Below are positions 29,849 to 37,388 of a DNA stretch of 64,000 bases, one piece after another; positions within the stretch are counted from its first letter, which is position 1; every line of letters starts with the position of its first letter. The notes beneath the pieces were generated by a model, which did no database searches, had not been told where the DNA came from, and was given only the letters and a program-made list of their open reading frames with translations. Origin of the DNA: Novosphingobium meiothermophilum (GTDB lineage Bacteria; Pseudomonadota; Alphaproteobacteria; Sphingomonadales; Sphingomonadaceae); NCBI RefSeq assembly GCF_003171715.1, contig NZ_QGHL01000007.1, positions 868,001 to 932,000 on the forward strand. Direction: 5' to 3'. A program made the translations under genes and the position numbers.

Positions 29849-30267
29849 CGCATTCTCCCCGCATCGAACCTGAAAGATAGGCCGCTCCGGGCCAAGAGCG
29901 AATTGATGACGGATTGCAGGTTTGCTGCATTGCAGCATTTCCACGCGCTGGCTCGTCCCTCCGCCGCCGGACGGCAATGCGCCAGACCAACCCCCTGACT
30001 TGTCTGGATTTTCGGACATACGTCCTAAGTGAGGGTATTACAGGCTGCTGCGAATGTATGAAGTTTCACGGTAAAGCCGCCGTGCATTGCTGCGAAGCAA
30101 AAGACGAAATATCTGATTTTTCGAGATATTTTTCAAAATTCGCTTGTTTCAGCGACGAGCCCGGATTATCTGGAAGGTGGATGGATATAACGGGCAATCC
30201 GCCATCTTCTCAAATGGAAGCCGGACCAACCGGTTCCAGCAAGAGATTGAACGCAGGAGAATACGCC
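29849..30267. other. AT-rich divergent gap before the UrcA gene
   Basis: 419 bases with no gene called. A plus-strand open frame runs through it into UrcA but lacks coding character. The 8-bp inverted repeat AAATATCT / AGATATTT at 30107-30131 stands out in a locally AT-rich stretch. Confidence 0.55.
30107..30131. promoter_or_regulatory. Perfect 8-bp inverted repeat upstream of urcA
   Basis: AAATATCT (30107-30114) and AGATATTT (30124-30131) with a 9-base centre GATTTTTCG. It may be an operator or a leader hairpin. It lies about 140 bases upstream of the UrcA start. Confidence 0.4.
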
Positions 30268-30591
30268 ATGAACAAGCTTTTCGCCGCCGCCGCGGCGCTT
30301 GGCCTGCTGTCTGCGCCGCAGATCGCATCCGCCAGCCCCAGCCGCGCGCCCCAGACCGTCAACATTTCGGTCAACGCTGATGGTCTTGACCTCAGCCGCC
30401 CCTCAGACGTGCGCACCCTGCGCAACCGCATCGCCGATGCGGCTGCCGAAGCGTGTGATCCGGCCGATCGCATGATCGTGACCCCGATGCCTGACTACGC
30501 CTGCCGCCGCGCCGCTGTCGCCAGCGCCGAACCCATGGTGCAGGAACTGGCGCAGGCCGCTCAGCGCGGCGCCATGGCACGTCGCCGGTAA
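30268..30591 (+). CDS. UrcA family protein
   Basis: A 107-residue exported protein starting MNKLFAAAAALGLLSAPQIASA, with the signal peptide cleaved near ASASPS. The mature part matches the small UrcA family of sphingomonads and caulobacters: VNISVNADGLDLSRPSDVRT, then an Ala-rich helix with Cys in AAAEACDP, and a second Cys in DYACRRAAVASA. The two Cys probably form a disulfide. The molecular role of the family is not established. CAGGAGA precedes the ATG, which rules out the longer upstream frame. A strong hairpin terminator follows. Confidence 0.88.
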   Translation: MNKLFAAAAALGLLSAPQIASASPSRAPQTVNISVNADGLDLSRPSDVRTLRNRIADAAAEACDPADRMIVTPMPDYACRRAAVASAEPMVQELAQAAQRGAMARRR

Positions 30592-30650
30592 GAGCGTTCG
30601 GGAACGCAGCAGCCGCAGCCTGCGGCCAAGGCCACGACTGAGGCAACAAA

Positions 30651-30689
30651 ACGCCGGACGGCGGATCTCTGCCGCCGCCCGGCGTTTTT
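30651..30689. terminator. Bidirectional rho-independent terminator
   Basis: A long GC-rich stem (ACGCCGG-A-CGGCGG paired with CCGCCG-C-CCGGCGT) has a 7-base loop, TTTTT on its right and AAAA on its left. It serves urcA on the plus strand and the response regulator ending at 30703 on the minus strand. Confidence 0.9.
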
Positions 30690-30702
30690 CTTCACAGCAA
30701 GC

Positions 30703-31635
30703 TCAGTTGCCCAGCACCTTGATCGCTACGGCTGCGGCAGCCGCACGGGTTTCAACGCCGAGCTTCTCGTAAATCCGTTCGAGGTGCTTCTGCACCGTGC
30801 GCGGGCTGATGGCGAGCACTTCCGAGATCATGCCGTTGGATTTGCCATAGCTGATCCAGAGCAGAACTTCGGCCTCGCGATCGGTCAGGGAAAGGCGCTG
30901 TTGCAGGCGGCTGACATCGGCCTTGGGGTTGAGTTCGTTGAGCCGGATCAGCACTTCGTTCTCGCGATATCTCGCAATGACCACGAGTTCGAGCGTGCAA
31001 TCGCCCTGCTCGATGCGCGCTGAAGCGCCCAGTTCATCGCGCGCGAGCAGCCGCGCCAGCGATGCGCGCATAACTTCGGGCAGTGCGCGCTGTTCGCGGT
31101 CCCAGCCGGGGCTGAGCCGGGCAATCGCCTGTTCGGCCATTGGCGTGCACCACAAGAGGTTGCCGTCGGCATCGGTGGCCATCATCAGGCGCCCGGTAGC
31201 ATCAAGCCCCGCCGCCCCGGCGTGCATGGCGCGCGCATGGCCGATATGCACCCTGACACGCGCCAGCAGTTCGTGAACGTTGACGGGCTTGCGCAGATAA
31301 TCGACGCCGCCCACCTCGAACCCCTCGATCACATGCTCGCTCTCGGTCAGGCCCGTCATGAACATGACCGGCACATGCGCCAGTTCGGGGCGCTGCTTGA
31401 TCCGCGCGGTTGCCGCAAAGCCGCCGATGCCCGGCATGACCGCATCCATGAGAATGAGATCGGGGGTGACGTGCTGGAGCAGTTCCAGCGCCGCCTCCCC
31501 GGAGATCGCCACCAGAACGGTTATGCCGGCACCCTCCAGCGTGTCAGTCAGGAAGCGGAGCGAATCCGGCTCGTCATCGACAACGAGGACCGTATCGCGC
31601 CGGGCGCCTGCGCCAATCCCTCCTGCGCCGCTCAT
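30703..31635 (-). CDS. Response regulator, LuxR/FixJ family
   Basis: 310 residues. The receiver domain has the acidic pair in VLVVDDEPDS, phospho-acceptor Asp64 in LILMDAVMPG and Lys in DYLRKPVN. A middle linker of about 110 residues follows, then a LuxR-type helix-turn-helix (LTDREAEVLLWISYGKSNGM, SPRTVQKHLERIYEKLGV). It lies 2 bp after its partner kinase, with GGAG before the ATG. It is a paralogue of the truncated regulator at 1-647. DNA targets are unknown. The TACGTC-type motifs in several gaps of the window are one set to test. Confidence 0.95.
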   Translation of the reverse strand: MSGAGGIGAGARRDTVLVVDDEPDSLRFLTDTLEGAGITVLVAISGEAALELLQHVTPDLILMDAVMPGIGGFAATARIKQRPELAHVPVMFMTGLTESEHVIEGFEVGGVDYLRKPVNVHELLARVRVHIGHARAMHAGAAGLDATGRLMMATDADGNLLWCTPMAEQAIARLSPGWDREQRALPEVMRASLARLLARDELGASARIEQGDCTLELVVIARYRENEVLIRLNELNPKADVSRLQQRLSLTDREAEVLLWISYGKSNGMISEVLAISPRTVQKHLERIYEKLGVETRAAAAAVAIKVLGN

Positions 31636-31637
31636 CG

Positions 31638-33350
31638 TCAGAACTCCTCCAGAATGCGTTTGATTGCCGCAAGATCGAACCGATCGAGACAGGCATAGAG
31701 CCGCGCCGCCAGTTCGTCCGCCGATGGTTCGGCCTGCTCAAGCTCGCGGATTTCACCCTCCAATGCGCGCACATGGCCGATCTGCACAAGCGATTTGATC
31801 CGCTCGACATGTGCGCGCACTTTGGCAGACCTGCCCGCGGCCGCTTCTTGCGGCGAAGCTGACTGACCCGATGCGCCGGAATTGGCACTGTCATCCGCTT
31901 CCGCCGGATACTGCCATTCAAGCCCAAGCTGGCGGCCGATCGCGTCGATAAGAGCCGAAAGCTCGATCGGCTTGATCAGGAAGGCATCGTGATCGGCCTC
32001 GCGCCCCGCCACGCCGTGCCGTTCAAAGGCGTTGGCCGAAAGCATCAGTATCTTCAGATCGCGGCCCTTGCGCGCCCGCAGCGCCGCGGCGACCTCCCAG
32101 CCGGTCATCCCCGGCATGCTGACATCGCAGATCACGGCATCGAAATGGCCCTGCTCGGCAAGGGCCAGCGCCGCAGGACCATCGCTCGCCTCGGTCACCG
32201 CGAAACCGATCTCGCCAAGGGTCATGCGCAGCACGGCCAGATGATCGCGGTCATCGTCTACCAGCAGGATCGCCCGGCGCGGTCCGGCATAGCCGATCGG
32301 GCGCAGGCGCTCCGCCGAACGCTCTACCAGCCCGGATACCGGCGGGGCCATGAGCGTCAGGCTGAACCGGCTGCCTTGGCCGGGGCTGCTTTGCAGCGAA
32401 AGGTCGCCGCCCAGCATCCGGGCAATCGCAATGGTTATGGCAAGACCAAGACCCGCGCCCGAACTGCTGCCGGGTGCCGGGGTCGTTGGTGTCACACCTC
32501 GGCTGCCCTCCTCGCCCGCATCACTGCCGCGCTGGAACGGCGAAAAGATCGCCTGCTGGAGTTCGGGCGCAATTCCCGGCCCGGTATCGCTGACCACGAA
32601 AGTCGCCGTCTGCCCGGACCAGCGCAGTTGCAACCCGATCTCGCCGCGCTCGGTGAACTTTACCGCGTTGGACACAAGATTGATAAGGGCCTGTCGCACG
32701 CGACGCTCGTCCATGCGAACAAACTCAGGCATACGGTCCGGCAGGTCGAGCCGAAAGACAAGGCCCTTCTGTTCGGCAAGCGGCGCAAACATTTCCGCCA
32801 CCTGTTCCACCAGTGCGTCCAGGCGGACGACCCCGTTGTCGATCCGCACGACGCCCTGTTCCACCGAAGCGATATCGAGCAGCCCCTCTACCAGATTGGT
32901 GAGATGCTCGGCGCTGCGGCGGATGACCCGCGCGGCGTTACGCGGATCGATGTCCGCCCCGCGCTCCACCAGTTGGGCGTATCCGTAAATGGCGTTCAGC
33001 GGTGAACGTATCTCGTGGCTTACATTGGCAAGGTAGCGGCTCTTGGCGAGGTTTGCCTGTTCGGCAGCGTCGCGCTGACGGGTCAGTTCGGCAACCTCGT
33101 CAACCTCGGACCGTGCGGGCGCAGATACCGGCGATGGATCGTTCCCGCCAGCGCGTGAGGTCAAGGCGACACCAGCAGTGCCGCCACGCAACGCCAGCGC
33201 CACAAGACCGGCCGTACTCGCCATCATCATGATCGTGCGAACCGGGCTGATCGAGCCGAGGTAGAGATCAAGACCCGCAAGGGCGATGCCAAGCACCCCG
33301 GCGGCGAGAGCCGCGCTGCGAAAGCCAGAAAAGCCCGGAAAGCCACACAC
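31638..33350 (-). CDS. Hybrid histidine kinase with short two-helix N-terminus
   Basis: 570 residues. Two membrane helices at about residues 13-56 with almost no periplasmic part lead to a coiled coil. The kinase has His112 in NVSHEIRSPLNAIYGYAQL, the N box (NLVSNAVKF) and G boxes (SDTGPGIA, GAGLGLA), and the receiver domain has Asp409 (VICDVSMPGMTG). It aligns with the kinase at 637-4140 from the last two membrane helices onward, so it looks like that protein without the permease and Cys-rich parts. It has an insert rich in Gly/Ser/Pro/Thr before the second G box. The start is a GTG with no good ribosome site, so the exact N-terminus is uncertain. Confidence 0.92.
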   Translation of the reverse strand: MCGFPGFSGFRSAALAAGVLGIALAGLDLYLGSISPVRTIMMMASTAGLVALALRGGTAGVALTSRAGGNDPSPVSAPARSEVDEVAELTRQRDAAEQANLAKSRYLANVSHEIRSPLNAIYGYAQLVERGADIDPRNAARVIRRSAEHLTNLVEGLLDIASVEQGVVRIDNGVVRLDALVEQVAEMFAPLAEQKGLVFRLDLPDRMPEFVRMDERRVRQALINLVSNAVKFTERGEIGLQLRWSGQTATFVVSDTGPGIAPELQQAIFSPFQRGSDAGEEGSRGVTPTTPAPGSSSGAGLGLAITIAIARMLGGDLSLQSSPGQGSRFSLTLMAPPVSGLVERSAERLRPIGYAGPRRAILLVDDDRDHLAVLRMTLGEIGFAVTEASDGPAALALAEQGHFDAVICDVSMPGMTGWEVAAALRARKGRDLKILMLSANAFERHGVAGREADHDAFLIKPIELSALIDAIGRQLGLEWQYPAEADDSANSGASGQSASPQEAAAGRSAKVRAHVERIKSLVQIGHVRALEGEIRELEQAEPSADELAARLYACLDRFDLAAIKRILEEF

Positions 33351-33495
33351 GCCACCGCTATTGCGCCTTGGGCGCCCTTCGGCAAGCCTGTAGCGGTCAA
33401 CAAGACCACCTTTCCTGCGTCAACCGGAGAGCGGAGCATCAACGCTGGCTCGCCCGGAGCGAGCCGCCAGACAACCGGCGCACAGGCTGCGACCC

Positions 33496-33555
33496 GATGC
33501 CGCCCCGACCGATGCTGCTCCGGCCGATGGTGCCCCGGCAGATGATGCCCCGGTC
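33496..33555. repeat. Four tandem 15-bp repeats
   Basis: Four adjacent copies begin GATG and keep the pattern GATGNNGCNCCGGNN, with the first copy the most diverged. They lie in the 229-bp gap between the small protein gene and the kinase gene. A multiple of 3 suggests derivation from a coding repeat (Asp-Ala-Ala-Pro-Ala type), but no gene is called here. Confidence 0.75.
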
Positions 33556-33579
33556 CGTCTGGCTTGCGTCAGAGCCTGG

Positions 33580-33783
33580 TCAGATCACGTTATCGCGCTG
33601 CAAACGTTGCAGCAGTCGCACGGCAACCGAATGCCGGATGGCCTTGCCCTCGCGCAGCTTGACCCACGTGTTCAGGCCGATGCCGAAGTGGTTCTGGATC
33701 ACTTCCGGTTTCTGGCTCTTGAGCATCGACGCCATCTTGCTGACGACGGCTGGCTCCACTTGGGTGAGACGCTGGGTAGTCAT
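33580..33783 (-). CDS. Small helix-turn-helix-like protein
   Basis: 67 residues, basic and helical. The stretch KPEVIQNHFGIGLNTWVKLR followed by EGKAIRHSVAVRLLQRL has the spacing of a Cro/C1-type helix-turn-helix, though I cannot assign a family. TGAGGGAAA precedes the ATG, a good ribosome site. It is on the strand of the kinase/regulator pair but 229 bp upstream, so its own promoter or a long leader is possible. It could be a small regulator of that pair; this is only positional. Confidence 0.6.
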   Translation of the reverse strand: MTTQRLTQVEPAVVSKMASMLKSQKPEVIQNHFGIGLNTWVKLREGKAIRHSVAVRLLQRLQRDNVI

Positions 33784-34108
33784 TTTCCCTCACACAGTTG
33801 GCTTGTTTGGTTGTCCCGATGCCGCGCAATCTATTTTTTGCACTGCGGAATCGCCCATACGTCATTTGCCGCATGGAATTACTGGACAGACGTCATAGTT
33901 TCGACTGCTACCAGTTGAGTGGCCATCAGGCTTGCGCGAACATTGCGCAACTTTTCCCAAAACGTGGCCCTCATCCAGCTGCCACCGCTATTCCGCTAAT
34001 GCCCCTTGGTGAAGGGACTTCATGGTGGCAGGATGGCGCTGCGTCGGCGCCTTGCGTGTTGGCAAGGGCAGGCAGACGGGATCGGAAACTGACTTCAAGG
34101 AGGGTCAA
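33784..34108. other. Intergenic region before the cytochrome b gene
   Basis: 325 bases without a credible gene. A TACGTC-core motif is at about 33857. Promoters for the small helix-turn-helix gene (minus) and the cytochrome b561 gene (plus) should be here. Confidence 0.5.
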
Positions 34109-34648
34109 TTGGCAACGTTGGCTTCGGGCGGAGAACTCCTCCGCTACAATACGGTCGCTAGAACATTTCATGCCATCATCGCCGTGCTGGTGATCCTGAA
34201 CCTCATCGGCGGGATCGGGCACGAAGCTTTCGAGGACATCTTCAACCCGATCCCGCTGCACAAGGCGACGGGAATCGTGATCCTGCTGCTGACGCTCGCC
34301 CGGATCGGATGGCGCCTCACGTGGACCATGCCGGATTGGCCCGCCACGATGAGCAGCGTGCAACGCGCCGTTGCCCGCATCACGCACGGCTTGCTCTATT
34401 TCCTCATGCTCGCCGTGCCGATTACCGGCTGGATCATGTCCTCGGCGGGCAAGTATCCCATTTCGATCTACGGCCTGTTCGACTGGCCCAAGCTGCCCGT
34501 GGCCAAAGGTTCGGCCCTTGCGGAAGCCGCGCACGAAGGGCACGAAGTGCTCGGACTGCTCATGGCGGCGCTTGTCGTGCTGCACATTGGCGCGGCGCTG
34601 CATCATCACTTCGTCATGAAGGACAACATCTTGCGGCGCATGCTCTGA
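34109..34648 (+). CDS. Cytochrome b561 family protein
   Basis: A 179-residue inner-membrane dihaem cytochrome b with four membrane helices. Likely haem His residues are seen in ARTFHAIIAVLV, NPIPLHKATG, ARITHGLLYF and EGHEVLGLLMAALVVLHIG. It would move electrons from the quinone pool, in some relatives to oxygen radicals or to periplasmic partners. The start is taken as TTG at 34109 because AAGGAGG lies 6 bases before it and the conserved RYNTVARTFH region follows; no ATG lies between. The longer frame from 34022 has a poor N-terminus. Confidence 0.88.
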   Translation: MATLASGGELLRYNTVARTFHAIIAVLVILNLIGGIGHEAFEDIFNPIPLHKATGIVILLLTLARIGWRLTWTMPDWPATMSSVQRAVARITHGLLYFLMLAVPITGWIMSSAGKYPISIYGLFDWPKLPVAKGSALAEAAHEGHEVLGLLMAALVVLHIGAALHHHFVMKDNILRRML

Positions 34649-34968
34649 CGCGCAGACGTATTCTGGCCGACAGGCTGCCCGCCTGTCGCTAGAAGCGCGG
34701 GCGTGACACAAGACGGGCGGGGCACATTCATGGATCGAAGCGCACGGCAGCAGCTCTTGCGCACCGCTCGCTGCGTGGATTACGTTCGCCTGGGAAGTGC
34801 GATGATCTGCCTTGCAAACCGCCCCTTGCCATCGACGCACGCATCCAGACGCGCGTCGTGGGAATCCAGAAGCGGCATCATGGCTGGAAAGGCCCGGCGC
34901 AACGGGCGCGGGATCACGCCGGGCACAATTCGCCCGCTGCCCCGGCCCATCAGGGTGGGACACGTGCT
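34649..34968. other. Gap upstream of the glycogen operon
   Basis: 320 bases. It should carry the promoter of the glg operon. No clear -35/-10 pair or hairpin was recognised, and the short open frames here do not look coding. Confidence 0.5.
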
Positions 34969-37380
34969 ATGAGCCTCGACAGCAATTCCAGGGCCGCGCA
35001 ACTCGATGCGCAGATCATCGACGTTCTGCGCAAGCGGGTGGGCAAGGACGAACGCGCCGCGAAACCGCATGACTGGTATACCGCCACGGTCCTGACCTTG
35101 CGCGATGCGATTATCGATCGCTGGATGGAATCGACCCGCGAAACCTACGAAAAGGGGGCAAAGCGGGTTTACTACCTCAGCCTCGAATTCCTGATCGGAC
35201 GCCTGCTGCGCGATGCGCTTTCCAACATGGGCCTGACGCGCGACATGGAAAAGGCGCTGCGCGAACACGGCCTTGACCTTGCGGCGCTGGAGAATCTGGA
35301 ACCCGATGCTGCACTGGGCAACGGCGGGCTTGGGCGTCTGGCCGCCTGCTTCATGGAAAGCCTCGCCAGCCTCGGCATTCCGGCCTACGGTTATGGTATC
35401 CGCTACGTTAACGGCATGTTCCGCCAGCGCATAGACGATGGCTGGCAGGTGGAACTGCCGGAAACCTGGCTGAGCCACGGCAACCCGTGGGAGTTCGACC
35501 GCCGCGAAAGCGCCTATGTCATCGGGTTTGGCGGTGAAGTGGTGGAAACCGGCGATGGGGTTGAATGGCGCCCTGCCGAACGGGTCGAGGCCAGCGCGGT
35601 CGATACCCCGGTGGTCGGCTGGCGCGGCAAGCGCGTCAATACCCTGCGCCTGTGGACCGCCCATGCCTTCGATCCGCTGCGGCTGGATGCCTTCAATGCG
35701 GGCGATCACTTCGGCGCCATGGCCGAACAGGTCCGTGCCGACAGTCTGGTGCGGGTGCTCTACCCGGCAGATTCAACACCGGCCGGTCAGGAGCTGCGCC
35801 TGCGGCAGGAGTATTTCTTCACCTCGGCCTCCATTCAGGACATCGTGCGACGGCACGTTCAGTTCCATGGCGATGTCCGCAGCCTGCCGGAAAAGGCGGC
35901 GATCCAGCTTAATGATACGCACCCGGCCGTAGCCGTCGCCGAACTCATGCGCCTGCTGGTCGATGCCCACGGGCTTGAGTTCAACGAGGCATGGGAACTC
36001 ACCAAGGGCACGGTCGCCTATACCAATCACACGCTCCTTCCCGAAGCGCTGGAATCATGGCCCCTGCCGCTGTTCGAACGGCTGCTGCCGCGCCACATGC
36101 AAATCGTCTATGCCATCAACAGCCGCGTCCTGCGCGAGGCGCGCAAGGCCGGAATGGATGATGCCGCAATTGCCGCCATCAGCCTGATCGACGAGGCAGG
36201 CGAACGCCGCGTGCGCATGGCAAACCTTGCCTTTGCCGGCGCACACAGCGTCAATGGCGTGGCCGCGCTCCATACCGACCTGATGAAGTCGACGGTGTTT
36301 TCCGATCTTCACAGGCTCTACCCCACGCGGATCAACAACAAGACCAACGGCGTAACGCCGCGCCGCTGGTTGCAGCAGTGCAATCCCGGCCTCACTTCGG
36401 TGCTGAAGGACGCCATTGGCGATGCTTTCCTTGATGATGCGGAAAAGCTCGCCGATCTGAATGCGCTGGCCGAGGATGCCGCCCTTGGCGAACGCATCGC
36501 CGAGGTAAAGCGTTCCAACAAGATCGCCCTTGCGCGCCATATCAAGGACTTGATGGGCGTTCGGCTTGACCCCGATGCCCTGTTCGATGTTCAGATCAAG
36601 CGCATTCACGAATACAAGCGCCAGCTTCTGAACCTGATCGAGACTGTCGCGCTTTACGACCAGATCCGCAGCCACCCGGAGCGTGACTGGGTTCCGCGCG
36701 TGAAGATCTTCGGTGGCAAGGCAGCGTCCAGCTATCACAACGCCAAGCTCATCATCAAACTGGCGAACGACATCGCCCGGCGCGTCAATTCCGACCCCTC
36801 GGTCGGCGGGCTGCTCAAGGTCGTCTTCGTGCCCAACTACAACGTCAGCCTTGCCGAACGGATCATCCCGGCGGCCGACCTGTCGGAACAGATCTCGACT
36901 GCGGGGATGGAGGCTTCGGGCACCGGCAACATGAAGTTCGCGCTCAACGGTGCGCTGACCATCGGCACGCTCGACGGTGCCAATATCGAGATCAAGGACC
37001 GCGTTGGCGACGCGAATATCGAGATTTTCGGCCTGACTGCCGCCGAAGTCGAAGAACGGCGTGCCACCGGCTATGTCCCGCGCGAGGTGATCGAATCATC
37101 GCGCGAATTGCAGCAGGCGGTTGCCGCCATTGCCACGGGCGTGTTCTCGCCCGATGACCCACAGCGCTACGCGGGCCTCATGGGCGGGATCTACGATCAC
37201 GACTGGTTCATGGTTGCCGCCGATTTCGACAGCTATCATGCCGCCCAGCGCCGCATAGACCAGCGCTGGGAAGACCAGGCCGGGTGGCGCGCGGCGGCCA
37301 TCCGCAACATTGCCAACGTCGGCTGGTTCTCGTCCGACCGCACCATCCGCGAATATGCGCGCGACATCTGGGGGGTCTGA
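34969..37380 (+). CDS. glgP: Glycogen phosphorylase
   Basis: An 803-residue PLP-dependent phosphorylase that releases glucose-1-phosphate from glycogen chains. Typical segments include VYYLSLEFLIGRLL, GNGGLGRLAACFMES, the phosphate/glucan-binding NKTNGVTPRRW, and the PLP-Lys region EASGTGNMKFALNGALTIG. Length is normal for the family. The ATG at 34969 is chosen since the family begins just before the first helix; the open frame reaches 37 codons further with low-quality sequence. It is the first gene of a six-gene glycogen operon, followed 8 bp later by glgB, so degradation and synthesis genes share one transcript. Confidence 0.96.
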   Translation: MSLDSNSRAAQLDAQIIDVLRKRVGKDERAAKPHDWYTATVLTLRDAIIDRWMESTRETYEKGAKRVYYLSLEFLIGRLLRDALSNMGLTRDMEKALREHGLDLAALENLEPDAALGNGGLGRLAACFMESLASLGIPAYGYGIRYVNGMFRQRIDDGWQVELPETWLSHGNPWEFDRRESAYVIGFGGEVVETGDGVEWRPAERVEASAVDTPVVGWRGKRVNTLRLWTAHAFDPLRLDAFNAGDHFGAMAEQVRADSLVRVLYPADSTPAGQELRLRQEYFFTSASIQDIVRRHVQFHGDVRSLPEKAAIQLNDTHPAVAVAELMRLLVDAHGLEFNEAWELTKGTVAYTNHTLLPEALESWPLPLFERLLPRHMQIVYAINSRVLREARKAGMDDAAIAAISLIDEAGERRVRMANLAFAGAHSVNGVAALHTDLMKSTVFSDLHRLYPTRINNKTNGVTPRRWLQQCNPGLTSVLKDAIGDAFLDDAEKLADLNALAEDAALGERIAEVKRSNKIALARHIKDLMGVRLDPDALFDVQIKRIHEYKRQLLNLIETVALYDQIRSHPERDWVPRVKIFGGKAASSYHNAKLIIKLANDIARRVNSDPSVGGLLKVVFVPNYNVSLAERIIPAADLSEQISTAGMEASGTGNMKFALNGALTIGTLDGANIEIKDRVGDANIEIFGLTAAEVEERRATGYVPREVIESSRELQQAVAAIATGVFSPDDPQRYAGLMGGIYDHDWFMVAADFDSYHAAQRRIDQRWEDQAGWRAAAIRNIANVGWFSSDRTIREYARDIWGV

Positions 37381-37388
37381 CAGCAACA

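Noticed and set aside
34703..34972. Possible 89-residue plus-strand gene before glgP
   Set aside because: No ribosome site or family look, and it overlaps the glgP start in another frame. More likely the operon leader.
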